A DNA stretch of 64,000 nucleotides, taken from Acetobacteraceae bacterium H6797 (GTDB taxonomy: Bacteria; Pseudomonadota; Alphaproteobacteria; Acetobacterales; Acetobacteraceae). A model generated the notes under the pieces. The model had not been told where the DNA came from, ran no database searches, and saw nothing but the letters and a program-made list of their open reading frames with translations. The stretch spans positions 868,001-932,000 of the forward strand of contig JADFCQ010000001.1 in NCBI GenBank assembly GCA_015223225.1, given 5' to 3'. The position numbers and the translations under genes were made by a program. Position 1 is the first letter of the stretch. Each line of letters opens with the position of its first letter. Shown here in pieces: positions 7,849 through 16,452 of the stretch.

Positions 7849-8248
7849 CGCACGATCCTCCAATCCAGATAGATGGAGACCGTCCCTCTCGAAGGGTCGG
7901 CCCCAAGTTAACGAAACGGTCGAACGAACCAGCGACCAAAGAAGGACCGGTGTGGGGCCGAAGCCTTCGCCGGGGTTGCCAGAACGCTTGACGTCGTTGC
8001 GTAAACCTTTGGCCGCTCACTTAATTCGGCGGCCGGGGGCCAGAGGCACGTGCGTACTGCGTCTGAGCGGGCAGATAGAAGTCTTGCCCCGCCATCGCAA
8101 GGCCAATTTGCCGATTGGGCCGATTATTTTCGCGGGGCGGTCATGCGCCGCCGGAAAGCCAGTGGGGAAGCCTGGGGATAAGCCCCGTTTTCCCCCTGCC
8201 GCTTCATGAATGGGCCGAAATTTACACGGCCGTCACCGGTCGAAGCCC
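7849..8248 (-). promoter_or_regulatory. Long 5' leader of the decarboxylase gene, speF-leader candidate
   Basis: No gene is visible in these 400 bases between the decarboxylase and the TetR gene. On the minus strand a hairpin with one mismatch lies just before the ribosome site (GCCGACCCT at 7901-7893 with AGGGACGGT at 7887-7879). A GGGGCTTATCCCC hairpin lies further upstream, near 8173-8185. A conserved structured leader (speF RNA) is known upstream of ornithine decarboxylase genes in alphaproteobacteria. Length and position fit, but I could not confirm the consensus. Confidence 0.3.
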
Positions 8249-8923
8249 CTAGCCCTGGGGCGAATCCGGCCCGGCCGCCCCGCCCATGGCGCAGCCCTGG
8301 GCGCCATAAGAGCGGATGAAGGCCCGCGTCGCGCTCTCCACGGTGTGCTCGATATCCGCCTCGCTCGGCGGCGGCTGCACCCCGAGGGCGACGCGCATGA
8401 AGACCTCGCCACGCATCAGCGAGGCCAGGTGCCAGGCCGCTTCCTGCGGCGGCACGTCGTTCCGCAACCGCCCCAGCCGCTGCTCCTCCGCCACCCAGGC
8501 CGCCAGCCAGGCCTTCATCCTGGTGGGACCGGACCGGTAGAAGGCATTGATCAGGTCTGGAAAGCGCCAGCCCTCCGCCATGACGATCCGGTGCACGGCG
8601 ATCGCCCCCGGCGTGATCATGAAGCGCAGCCAGAACCCGCCGATGCGCCGCACCGCCTCCTCGACCGGGACGTCATGCGAAACCGCCTGGGTATCGGCCT
8701 CCAGCATCCGGCAGCGCTCCTCCACGAAGGCGGCGAAAAGCGCGTCCTTGCTGGCGAAATGCGCGTAGAGCGTGGCCTTGGAAATCCCGGCCTCCTTCGC
8801 CACCGCATCCATGCTCACTGCCGCATAGCCGCGGGCCATGAAAAGGCGCGCCGCCGCGTCCAATGCCGCGCGCTGCTTGGGGGAGACGGTCGTGTCGAGG
8901 GGCGAGAGGGTCCCGGTATCCAT
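8249..8923 (-). CDS. TetR/AcrR-family repressor of the adjacent efflux pump
   Basis: 224 residues. The N-terminal helix-turn-helix is typical: AALDAAARLFMARGYAAVSMDAVAKEAGISKATLYAHFASKDALFAAFV. The C-terminal ligand-binding part resembles the TetR_C AcrR-like class (GGFWLRFMITPGAIAVHRIVMAEGWRFPDL). It is divergent from an EmrA/EmrB-type pair, and two copies of a palindrome lie between the two starts, so it very likely represses the pump and itself. The inducer is unknown. Confidence 0.88.
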   Translation of the reverse strand: MDTGTLSPLDTTVSPKQRAALDAAARLFMARGYAAVSMDAVAKEAGISKATLYAHFASKDALFAAFVEERCRMLEADTQAVSHDVPVEEAVRRIGGFWLRFMITPGAIAVHRIVMAEGWRFPDLINAFYRSGPTRMKAWLAAWVAEEQRLGRLRNDVPPQEAAWHLASLMRGEVFMRVALGVQPPPSEADIEHTVESATRAFIRSYGAQGCAMGGAAGPDSPQG

Positions 8924-8964
8924 GCCTCACAATCTGGTGCAGCCCCGCCTTCGACGCAAGGCAG

Positions 8965-8986
8965 AACTGAACCGTCCAGTTCAGTT
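8965..8986. promoter_or_regulatory. TetR operator 1 (perfect palindrome)
   Basis: AACTGAAC at 8965-8972 and GTTCAGTT at 8979-8986 form a perfect 8-bp inverted repeat with a 6-bp spacer. It sits between the divergent TetR gene and efflux operon, six bases before a -35-like TTGACG. Confidence 0.75.
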
Positions 8987-8991
8987 CCTGC

Positions 8992-9019
8992 TTGACGATC
9001 CTGAGCCCGGCCGTAAAAC
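8992..9019 (+). promoter_or_regulatory. Predicted promoter of the emrAB-like operon
   Basis: A -35-like TTGACG at 8992-8997 and a -10-like TAAAAC at 9014-9019 are separated by 16 bp, giving transcription from about 9026. Operator 1 abuts the -35 box and operator 2 covers the -10 box and likely start site. This is the layout of a repressed promoter. Confidence 0.55.
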
Positions 9020-9038
9020 TAAACTGGACGGTTCAGTC
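9017..9038. promoter_or_regulatory. TetR operator 2 (imperfect palindrome)
   Basis: AACTAAAC at 9017-9024 and GTTCAGTC at 9031-9038 with a 6-bp spacer repeat operator 1 in inverted orientation; the reverse complement shares ACTGAACCGTCCAGTT with it. The centres lie 52 bp apart, five helical turns, so two dimers would bind the same DNA face. Confidence 0.7.
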
Positions 9039-9051
9039 GGACGACTCATCC

Positions 9052-10221
9052 ATGAATGCCTCCTCCCCCAAGACCACCCCAGACGCGGCGGCCGCCACTA
9101 CCTCCCCGGCCCGTCCGCGCCGCCGCCGGCGGGCCTGGCTGCTGCTGATCCCCCTGGCAGCCCTGGCCGTCGGCGGCTCGTGGTACTGGCAGGTCGGCCG
9201 CTTCATGGAATCGACCGACAATGCCTATGTGCAGGGCGATATCGCCGTGCTGGGCGCCCGCGTCGAAGGCGACGTGGCCGAGATCCTGGTCGGCGACAAC
9301 CAGCCCGTGACGGCCGGCCAGCCCCTCATCCGCCTCGATGACAGCGACTGGAAGGCCCGGCGCGATTCCGCCGCGGCCGACCTGCGCCAGGCCGAGGCCG
9401 CCATCGTCATCCTCAAGGCCCAGATCGAGCAGCAGCAGGCCCAGATCGCGGCCAGCGAAGCCCAAATCCCCCAGGCCGAGGCCGAGCAGGTCCGCGCCAG
9501 CGCCGATGCCCGCCGCAGCAGCGCGCTGGTCGGCGGCGGCTGGAGCAGCCGCGAGACGAACGACCGCGCCCTGGCCGATAGCCGCAAGGCGGATGCCGCC
9601 CTCATCGCCGCCCGCGCCAATGCCGGCGCCCAGCGCGCCATGCTGCCGGTGCTCCAGGCCCAGGTCGGCCAGGCCGAGGCCCGGCGCGACAGCGCCCGCG
9701 CCGCCCTGGCGCTGGCCGAGCGCAACCTCGCCAATACCGTCATCCGCGCGCCCTTCGACGGCGTCGCCGGCAATCGCGCCGCCCAGCTCGGCCAACATGT
9801 CTCGCCCGGCCAGAACCTCATCGCCGTGGCGCCGGTGCAGACCTATGTGGTCGCCAATTTCAAGGAGACGCAGCTCTCCCGCATGCGTGTGGGCCAGCCG
9901 GTCTATCTCGCCGTCGATGCGCTGAACGGCACCGAGCTGCATGGCCGCATCGAGAGCCTCTCGCCTGCCACCGGCGCGCAGTTCAGCCTGCTCCCGCCCG
10001 AGAACGCGACCGGCAATTTCACCAAGATCGTCCAGCGCGTCCCCGTGCGCATCGCGATCGAGAGCCGCGCGCCCGAAGCCAGGGATGGCGCCTTCAACCT
10101 CATCCGGCCCGGCCTCTCGGTCGAGGCCGAGGTCGATACCCGCGCCGACCCCGCCGCCCCGCGCGGCGTCTGGGGCAGCCTGACGAGCCTGCTCGGCTTC
10201 GGCCCCGCCGCCGCCGAATAA
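9052..10221 (+). CDS. emrA: EmrA/HlyD-type membrane fusion protein
   Basis: 389 residues from the ATG at 9052; the more upstream in-frame TTG lies inside the promoter. A single transmembrane segment (AWLLLIPLAALAVGGSWYW) follows a basic N-terminus. Next come the EmrA signature STDNAYVQGDIAVLGARVEGDVAEI, a long alpha-helical hairpin rich in Ala/Gln/Arg (about 95-215) and the second half-lipoyl and beta-barrel part (NTVIRAPFDGVAGNRAAQLGQHVSPGQNLIAVAP). It links the inner-membrane MFS pump encoded 24 bases downstream to an outer-membrane channel, which is not encoded here. Confidence 0.9.
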   Translation: MNASSPKTTPDAAAATTSPARPRRRRRAWLLLIPLAALAVGGSWYWQVGRFMESTDNAYVQGDIAVLGARVEGDVAEILVGDNQPVTAGQPLIRLDDSDWKARRDSAAADLRQAEAAIVILKAQIEQQQAQIAASEAQIPQAEAEQVRASADARRSSALVGGGWSSRETNDRALADSRKADAALIAARANAGAQRAMLPVLQAQVGQAEARRDSARAALALAERNLANTVIRAPFDGVAGNRAAQLGQHVSPGQNLIAVAPVQTYVVANFKETQLSRMRVGQPVYLAVDALNGTELHGRIESLSPATGAQFSLLPPENATGNFTKIVQRVPVRIAIESRAPEARDGAFNLIRPGLSVEAEVDTRADPAAPRGVWGSLTSLLGFGPAAAE

Positions 10222-10245
10222 CCGCGCCCCTCGAGGCCCGCCGCC

Positions 10246-11868
10246 ATGTCGAGCACCACGTCGAGCACCACGTCGGGCAGCATGCCGGCCGGCCCCCGCC
10301 CCGCGGCCCCGCCGGCCTCCGCGGCCGGAGCCAAGCCGCTTTCCACCGGCCAGTGGATCGGCTTCATGGCCATGGTCTTCGGCATGTTCATGGCCATCCT
10401 GGACATCCAGATCGTCTCGGCCTCCATCTCCGAGATCCAGGCCGGCCTTTCCGCGGCACCCGATGAAGCCTCCTGGGTCCAGACCTCCTACCTGATCGCC
10501 GAGATCGTCATGATCCCGCTATCGGGCTTCCTCTCGCGCGTGCTCTCCACGCGGGTGCTCTTCACCCTCTCGGCCGGCGGCTTCACCCTCTTCTCCGCCC
10601 TCTGCGCCATGGCCGACAATCTTTCGGCCATGATCATGTTCCGCGCCGCCCAGGGCTTCCTCGGCGGCGCGATGATCCCCACGGTCTTCGCCACCGCCTT
10701 CCTGCTCTTCTCCGGGCCGAAGCGCGTGCAGATGAGCGTGCTCATCGGCCTGACGGCGACCATGGCGCCCACCATCGGCCCGACGCTGGGCGGCTGGCTC
10801 ACCCAGTCCCTCTCCTGGCACTGGCTCTTCCTCATCAACGTCCCGGTCGGCGCGCTCATCGCCTTCATCGTCTGGCGCATGCCCGATATCGACCGGCCCG
10901 ATCACCGCCTCTTCCGCTTCTTCGACTGGTGGGGCCTGGCCTTCATGGCCGGCTTCCTCGGCACGCTGGAATACGTGATGGAGGAAGGCCCCCGCTGGGA
11001 CTGGCTGGCCGACCCCACGGTGCGCAACTGCGCCCTCGTCTGCCTGCTCTGCGGCATCGGCTTCTTCTGGCGCGCCTTCACCCGGCCGGAGCCCATCGTG
11101 GAGCTGCGCGCCTATGCCGACCGCAACTTCGCCATCGGCAGCGTGCTCTCCTTCAGCGTGGGCGTCGGCCTCTACGGCTCGGTCTATCTCATCCCGCTCT
11201 TCCTGGGCCGGGTCCGCGGCTATGACAGCCTGCAGATCGGCGAGGTGATGTTCATTACCGGCCTGATGATGTTCATCAGCGCGCCGATCGCGGGCCGCAT
11301 GGCCCGTGCGGTGGACCTGCGGATCATGCTCACCATGGGGCTGATCACCTATGGCATCTCCATCTGGCTCACCGCCCATCTGACGGCCACTTCCTCCTTC
11401 GCGGAACTGGCCTTCCCCCTGGGTCTGCGCGGCTTCTGCATGATGTTCATCATGATGCCGGTGAACCAGTTCGCCCTCGGCACCCTGCCCCCGGCCCGGG
11501 TGAAGAACGCCTCGGGCCTCTATAACCTGATGCGCAACATGGGCGGCGCGGTGGGGTTGGCCGCCATCAATACCGTCGTCACCGACCGCTCCTACCTGCA
11601 CCGCGTCCATCTCGGCGAGCAGGTGAACTGGGCCCGCCCCGGCGCCAACCAGTATATCGACACCATGACCGGCGCCTTCTCCGGCCGGCTCGGCAGCCAG
11701 GCCGAACTGGCGGCGATGAAACGGGTGCATGACATCGTCACCCGCGAGGCGCTGGTCCTCGCCTATAACGACGCCCTGCTCCTCATGGCCCTGCTCTTCT
11801 TCCTGACCCTGCCGCTGGTGCTCCTGGTGCGCCTGCCCAAAGCGGGGGGCGGCGGGGGCGCCCATTGA
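10246..11868 (+). CDS. emrB: EmrB-type DHA2-family MFS multidrug exporter
   Basis: 540 residues with about 14 predicted transmembrane helices, typical of the DHA2 drug:proton antiporters. The conserved DIQIVSASISEIQAGLSAAPDEASWVQTSYLIAE matches EmrB (motif D1 and the TM1-TM2 region). The sequence GGAMIPTVFATAFLLF and the TMAPTIGPTLGGWL motif C region support an antiporter. The first 35 residues are Ser/Pro/Ala-rich and include a short repeated TSSTTS segment. It forms a repressed two-gene operon with the preceding fusion protein, exporting hydrophobic toxic compounds. Confidence 0.9.
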   Translation: MSSTTSSTTSGSMPAGPRPAAPPASAAGAKPLSTGQWIGFMAMVFGMFMAILDIQIVSASISEIQAGLSAAPDEASWVQTSYLIAEIVMIPLSGFLSRVLSTRVLFTLSAGGFTLFSALCAMADNLSAMIMFRAAQGFLGGAMIPTVFATAFLLFSGPKRVQMSVLIGLTATMAPTIGPTLGGWLTQSLSWHWLFLINVPVGALIAFIVWRMPDIDRPDHRLFRFFDWWGLAFMAGFLGTLEYVMEEGPRWDWLADPTVRNCALVCLLCGIGFFWRAFTRPEPIVELRAYADRNFAIGSVLSFSVGVGLYGSVYLIPLFLGRVRGYDSLQIGEVMFITGLMMFISAPIAGRMARAVDLRIMLTMGLITYGISIWLTAHLTATSSFAELAFPLGLRGFCMMFIMMPVNQFALGTLPPARVKNASGLYNLMRNMGGAVGLAAINTVVTDRSYLHRVHLGEQVNWARPGANQYIDTMTGAFSGRLGSQAELAAMKRVHDIVTREALVLAYNDALLLMALLFFLTLPLVLLVRLPKAGGGGGAH

Positions 11869-12056
11869 GAGCCTTGTGGGCTGCGGGTTTCAGCCAGTAC
11901 CCAATTGGATGCAAAATGCGCGCGGAGCCGCTGGCGATCCCTTGTCAGCCCGCTTAGGTTGGCGTAGTCGAGCCTTCGAGACCTCAGGCCGGCAAACAAA
12001 AGGCCGCCATGGCGCTGGGCGGCCAGCGCCATAAACCCTCGCATATTGGGATCGCT

Positions 12057-14846
12057 ATGAAAGCCTACCTGGATTACCTGACCGAGATCAAAGGCAGAGA
12101 AACTCAGGGGCTCGCTCCCAAGCCGATCGACGACGGCGCGCTCGTCGCCGATCTCATCGAGATCATCAAGGACGCCGGCAGCGAGCACCGCCCGGACGCC
12201 CTGAAGTTCTTCATCTACAACACGCTGCCCGGCACCACGAGCGCCGCGGGTGTGAAGGCCGCCTTCCTGAAGCAGATCGTGCTCGGCGAAGCGGCCGTCC
12301 GGGAAATCACCCCGGCCTTCGCCCTCGAGCTGCTGTCGCACATGAAGGGCGGCCCCTCGATCCGCGTGCTGCTCGACCTCGCTCTCGGCGACGATGCCCA
12401 GATCGCCAAGCAGGCCGGTGAAGTCCTGAAGACCCAGGTCTTCCTCTACGACGCCGACATGTTCCGCCTGCGCGACGCCTACAAGGCCGGCAATGCCGTC
12501 GCCAAGGACGTGCTGGAGAGCTACGCCCAGGCCGAGTTCTTCACCAAGCTCCCGGACGTCGAGGACGAGATCAAGGTCGTCACCTATATCGCCGCCGAAG
12601 GCGATATCTCGACCGACCTGCTCTCCCCCGGCAACCAGGCCCATTCCCGCGCCGACCGCGAGTTGCACGGCAAGTGCATGATCTCGCCCAAGGCCCAGCA
12701 GGAAATCGTGGCGCTGCAGAAGCAGCACCCCGACAAGCGCGTCATGATGATCGCCGAGAAGGGCACGATGGGCGTCGGCTCCTCGCGCATGTCCGGCGTG
12801 AACAACGTGGCGCTCTGGACCGGCAAGCCTGCCAGCCCCTACGTCCCCTTCGTGAACATCGCCCCGATCGTCGCCGGCACCAACGGCATCTCCCCGATCT
12901 TCGCGACCACGGTGGACGTCACGGGCGGCATCGGCCTGAACCTGAAGAACTGGGTCAAGAAGACCGGTGACGACGGCAAGCCGATCCTGAACAACGACGG
13001 CAACCCGATCCTCGAGCAGAAATACTCGGTCGAGACCGGCACCGTCCTCAAGATCGACACCAAGGGCGGCAAACTCCGTGACGAGAACGGCCAGGAGCTG
13101 GTCGACGTCTCCTCCGCCTTCACGCCGCAGAAGAAGGAGTTCATGAAGGCCGGCAGCTCCTACGCCATCGTCTTCGGCAAGAAGCTCCAGACCTTCGCCG
13201 CCGAGACGCTGGGCGTCACCCCGCCGCAGGTCTTCGCGCCCAACAAGGAAATCTCGATCCCCGGCCAGGGCCTGACCGCGGTGGAAAAGATCTTCAACCG
13301 CAACGCCGTCGGCGTGACCCCGGGCAAGATCCTCCATGCCGGCTCCGACGTCCGCGTTCGCGTGAACATCGTCGGCTCCCAGGACACGACCGGCCCGATG
13401 ACGGCGCAGGAGCTGGAGGCCATGGCCGCCTCCGTAATCTCCCCGCTCGTCGACGGCGCCTATCAGTCCGGCTGCCACACGGCCTCGGTCTGGGACAAGA
13501 AGGCCCAGGCGAATATCCCGAAGCTCATGTCCTTCATGAACAATTTCGGGCTGATCACGGGCCGTGACCCGAAGGGCGTCTACCCGGCGATGACGGACGT
13601 CATCCACAAGGTGCTGAACGACATCACCGTGGACGACTGGGCCATCATCATCGGCGGCGACAGCCACACCCGCATGTCCAAGGGCGTCGCCTTCGGCGCC
13701 GACTCCGGCACCGTGGCCCTCGCGCTCGCCACCGGCGAGGCGACCATGCCGATCCCGCAATCGGTCAAGGTGACCTTCAAGGGCGCGATGAAGCCCTACA
13801 TGGACTTCCGCGACGTCGTCCATGCCACGCAGCAGCAGATGCTGAAGCAGTGCGGCGACAACGTCTTCCAGGGCCGCGTCATCGAAGTCCATATCGGCAC
13901 GCTGATGGCCGACCAGGCCTTCACCTTCACCGACTGGACGGCCGAGATGAAGGCCAAGGCCTCCATCTGCATCTCGCAGGACGAGACGCTGATCGAGTCG
14001 CTCGAGGTCGCCAAGTCGCGCATCCAGATCATGATCGACAAGGGCATGGACAATGCGGCGGGCACGCTGAAGGGCCTGATCGCCAAGGCCGATGCCCGTA
14101 TCGCCGAGATCCGCTCGGGCGAGAAGCCGGCCCTCGCGCCGGATGCCAACGCGAAGTATTTCGCCGAGGTGGTGGTCGATCTCGACCTGATCGACGAGCC
14201 GATGATCGCCGATCCGGACGTGAACAACGCCGACGTCTCGAAGCGCTACACCCACGACACCATCCGCCCCGTCTCCTATTACGGCGCGGCCAAGAAGGTG
14301 GACCTGGGCTTCGTGGGCTCCTGCATGGTGCATAAGGGCGACATCAAGATCGTCGCCCAGATGCTGAAGAACATCGAGAAGACGCAGGGCAAGGTCGAAT
14401 TCAAGGCGCCGCTCGTCGTCGCCGCGCCGACCTACAATATCGTCGACGAGCTCAAGGCCGAAGGCGACTGGGAAATCCTGCAGCGCTACTCGGGCTTCGA
14501 ATTCAACGACGTGGCGCCCAAGACGACCGCGCGCACCGAATACGAGAACATCCTCTATCTCGAGCGCCCGGGCTGCAATCTCTGCATGGGCAACCAGGAG
14601 AAGGCCGCGAAGGGCGATACCGTGCTCGCCACCTCGACCCGCCTCTTCCAGGGCCGTGTCGTGGAAGACTCGACGGAAAAGAAGGGTGAGTCGCTCCTCG
14701 CTTCGACCCCCGTCGTGGTGCTCTCGGCCATCCTGGGCCGCACCCCGAGCGCCGAGGAATACAAGGCCGCCGTCGAGGGCATCGACCTGACCAAGTTCGC
14801 CCCGCCCAAGACCGCGATGATCGACTCCGCCTCGGTTCACTACTGA
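12057..14846 (+). CDS. acnB: Aconitate hydratase B / 2-methylisocitrate dehydratase
   Basis: 929 residues from the ATG at 12057. The N-terminal AcnB HEAT-like domain (TLPGTTSAAGVKAAFLKQIVLGE) is followed by the swivel domain and the catalytic core. Iron-sulfur ligands and active-site motifs are visible: SGCHTASVWDKK, GGDSHTRMSKGVAFGADSGTVALA, GFVGSCMVHKGD and the paired Cys in GCNLCMGNQEKA. It interconverts citrate and isocitrate in the TCA cycle and may act on 2-methylisocitrate. Its length is somewhat above the 865 residues of the E. coli enzyme. Alphaproteobacteria often rely on AcnA, so presence of AcnB is a useful lineage marker. A strong terminator follows. Confidence 0.95.
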   Translation: MKAYLDYLTEIKGRETQGLAPKPIDDGALVADLIEIIKDAGSEHRPDALKFFIYNTLPGTTSAAGVKAAFLKQIVLGEAAVREITPAFALELLSHMKGGPSIRVLLDLALGDDAQIAKQAGEVLKTQVFLYDADMFRLRDAYKAGNAVAKDVLESYAQAEFFTKLPDVEDEIKVVTYIAAEGDISTDLLSPGNQAHSRADRELHGKCMISPKAQQEIVALQKQHPDKRVMMIAEKGTMGVGSSRMSGVNNVALWTGKPASPYVPFVNIAPIVAGTNGISPIFATTVDVTGGIGLNLKNWVKKTGDDGKPILNNDGNPILEQKYSVETGTVLKIDTKGGKLRDENGQELVDVSSAFTPQKKEFMKAGSSYAIVFGKKLQTFAAETLGVTPPQVFAPNKEISIPGQGLTAVEKIFNRNAVGVTPGKILHAGSDVRVRVNIVGSQDTTGPMTAQELEAMAASVISPLVDGAYQSGCHTASVWDKKAQANIPKLMSFMNNFGLITGRDPKGVYPAMTDVIHKVLNDITVDDWAIIIGGDSHTRMSKGVAFGADSGTVALALATGEATMPIPQSVKVTFKGAMKPYMDFRDVVHATQQQMLKQCGDNVFQGRVIEVHIGTLMADQAFTFTDWTAEMKAKASICISQDETLIESLEVAKSRIQIMIDKGMDNAAGTLKGLIAKADARIAEIRSGEKPALAPDANAKYFAEVVVDLDLIDEPMIADPDVNNADVSKRYTHDTIRPVSYYGAAKKVDLGFVGSCMVHKGDIKIVAQMLKNIEKTQGKVEFKAPLVVAAPTYNIVDELKAEGDWEILQRYSGFEFNDVAPKTTARTEYENILYLERPGCNLCMGNQEKAAKGDTVLATSTRLFQGRVVEDSTEKKGESLLASTPVVVLSAILGRTPSAEEYKAAVEGIDLTKFAPPKTAMIDSASVHY

Positions 14847-14898
14847 GGCGGCCGGGGCGCCGGAACCTTTTCCAGCGCCCTGCCGACCATGCCTGCCG

Positions 14899-14931
14899 AA
14901 GTGCCGGAGAATTTCTCCGGCACTTTTTTTG
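14899..14931 (+). terminator. Strong rho-independent terminator after acnB
   Basis: A 12-bp perfect stem (AAGTGCCGGAGA at 14899-14910, TCTCCGGCACTT at 14914-14925) with loop ATT, followed by a run of T to 14930. Confidence 0.92.
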
Positions 14932-14938
14932 TGCCCGA

Positions 14939-14965
14939 TGTCACAGGCGGCCGGGCCCGCTCGTC
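14939..14965 (+). promoter_or_regulatory. ECF41-type promoter
   Basis: TGTCACA at 14939-14945, then 16 bases, then CGTC at 14962-14965. This is the -35/-10 pair described for ECF41 sigma factors. It lies 31 bases before the start of the carboxymuconolactone-decarboxylase-like gene that is co-transcribed with an ECF41 sigma gene, so autoregulation is very likely. Confidence 0.78.
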
Positions 14966-14996
14966 CTGTTTCCGACGACAACATCGGAGACTGACA

Positions 14997-15449
14997 ATGT
15001 CCGAACGCCTGAACTACTACGCCGCCGCCCCCGAAGCCATGAAGGCCATGATGGGCATGGAGATGACTGTCCGCAGCAACGGGCTGGAGCACAGCCTGAT
15101 CGAGCTGGTGAAGACCCGCGCCTCCCAGATCAACCGCTGCGCCTTTTGCATCGACATGCATACCCGCGACGCCCGCGCCGCCGGCGAAACCGAGGAGCGC
15201 CTCTACATGCTCTCGGCCTGGGAAGAGGCGACCTGCTATTCTCCCCGCGAACGCGCTGCCCTCGGCTGGACGGAGGCCCTCACCCTCGTCTCCCAGACCG
15301 GCGCGCCCGATGCCGCCTATGAGGCGATGGCCGCCGAATTCACGCCGGAGGAACAGGTGAAGCTCACCCACGCCATCGTCACCATCAACGCCTGGAACCG
15401 CTTCGCCATCGGCTTCCGCAGCGTCCCGGCGCGCAAGGGCAGCAAATAA
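14997..15449 (+). CDS. Carboxymuconolactone decarboxylase / AhpD-like protein
   Basis: 150 residues from the ATG at 14997. The family core is clear: LIELVKTRASQINRCAFCIDMHTRDARAAGETEERL, with the CxxC-type pair in CAFC and the following His of an AhpD-like redox or peroxidase centre. Proteins of this kind are the most frequent targets of ECF41 sigma factors, and an ECF41 gene starts at the next base, overlapping the TAA. The protein probably acts in oxidative or electrophile stress; its substrate is not known. Confidence 0.88.
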   Translation: MSERLNYYAAAPEAMKAMMGMEMTVRSNGLEHSLIELVKTRASQINRCAFCIDMHTRDARAAGETEERLYMLSAWEEATCYSPRERAALGWTEALTLVSQTGAPDAAYEAMAAEFTPEEQVKLTHAIVTINAWNRFAIGFRSVPARKGSK

Positions 15450-16324
15450 TGAGCGCGGCGGCCTCCACCACTGGCGAAACGGCCTTCGCCGCGGCCCGCC
15501 CCCGGCTTGCGGCCCTGGCCTATCGCTTCCTCGGCTCCGTCGCCGATGCCGAGGATGTGGTGCAGGCCGCCTGGCTCCGCTGGCGCGAGACCGACCAGGC
15601 CCAGGTGGCCAATCCCCCCGCCTTCCTGGCCCGCATCGTCACGCGCCTCTGCCTCGACGAGCTGAAATCCGCCCGCCGCAAGCGCGAGACCTATATCGGC
15701 CCCTGGCTCCCCGAGCCCGTGGTCGAGCAGGACCCGCTGGGCGAGCGCGAGGCGGCGGAAGACCTTTCCGTCGCCCTGCTCCTCGCCCTCGAACGCCTCT
15801 CCCCGCTCGAACGCGCCGCCTTCCTGTTGCACGACGTCTTCGGCACCGATTTCGACGAGATCGCCGCCACCCTCAGCCGCAGCCCGGAAAGCGTCCGTCA
15901 GCTCGCCGCCCGCGCCCGCAACCACGTGCGCGAGGCAAGGCCCCGCTTCCCCGTCGCGCGGGACGAAGGCACCCGCCTCGCCGCCAGTTTCCAGGCGGCC
16001 GTGGCCAGCGGCGATGCCTCGGCGCTCAAGGCGCTGCTGGCCGAGAACGCCATCCTCCGCACCGATGGCGGCGGCGTCATCCGGGCCGCCATCAACCCCG
16101 TCTACGGGAATGACAAGGTCGCCCGCTTCTTCGAGGGCATCGCCCGCAAGGTGACCGACGAGCTTTCCTATACCCCCGCCTGGATCAACGGCCTGCCCGG
16201 CTACATCACCCATTGGCCCGATGGCAGCCTCCAAACCACGGCGCTGGAGATCGAATCCGGCCTCATCCGCGCCGTCTATATCGTCCGCAATCCCGAGAAA
16301 CTCGGGCATCTCCGGCCCCGCTGA
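15449..16324 (+). CDS. ECF41-group sigma factor with fused SnoaL-like regulatory domain
   Basis: 291 residues. Regions 2 and 4 are present (YRFLGSVADAEDVVQAAWLRW; LSPLERAAFLLHDVFGTDFDEIAATLSRSPESVRQLAARAR). The hallmarks of ECF41 follow: a WLPEP linker motif (near residue 83), a C-terminal SnoaL/NTF2-like extension of about 110 residues with a DGGG motif (RTDGGGVIRAA), and a terminal NPEKL matching the family NPDKL motif. In this group no separate anti-sigma is used; the extension controls activity. The start overlaps the upstream gene stop by one base. Confidence 0.9.
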   Translation: MSAAASTTGETAFAAARPRLAALAYRFLGSVADAEDVVQAAWLRWRETDQAQVANPPAFLARIVTRLCLDELKSARRKRETYIGPWLPEPVVEQDPLGEREAAEDLSVALLLALERLSPLERAAFLLHDVFGTDFDEIAATLSRSPESVRQLAARARNHVREARPRFPVARDEGTRLAASFQAAVASGDASALKALLAENAILRTDGGGVIRAAINPVYGNDKVARFFEGIARKVTDELSYTPAWINGLPGYITHWPDGSLQTTALEIESGLIRAVYIVRNPEKLGHLRPR

Positions 16325-16452
16325 CGGGGCCTCTGCAAGGAGCCTCCCCCAAGAGAATGCATTCCTCCGGCGCGGCCTTGCCCTTGCCCACAAGACTCCC
16401 CCCGTGCTAGCCCGCAAGGCCGAAACCGACCCTCGCGCCGCCGGATACCCTC

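Noticed and set aside
8165..8190. Degenerate DnaA box (TTATCCCCA on the minus strand) near the decarboxylase leader
   Set aside because: A single imperfect box without AT-rich region or further boxes does not support a replication origin.
11763..15371. Very long open frame on the minus strand opposite acnB
   Set aside because: It is antisense to an unmistakable aconitase; the encoded sequence is low-complexity Gly/Ala/Asp/His typical of frames opposite GC-rich genes.
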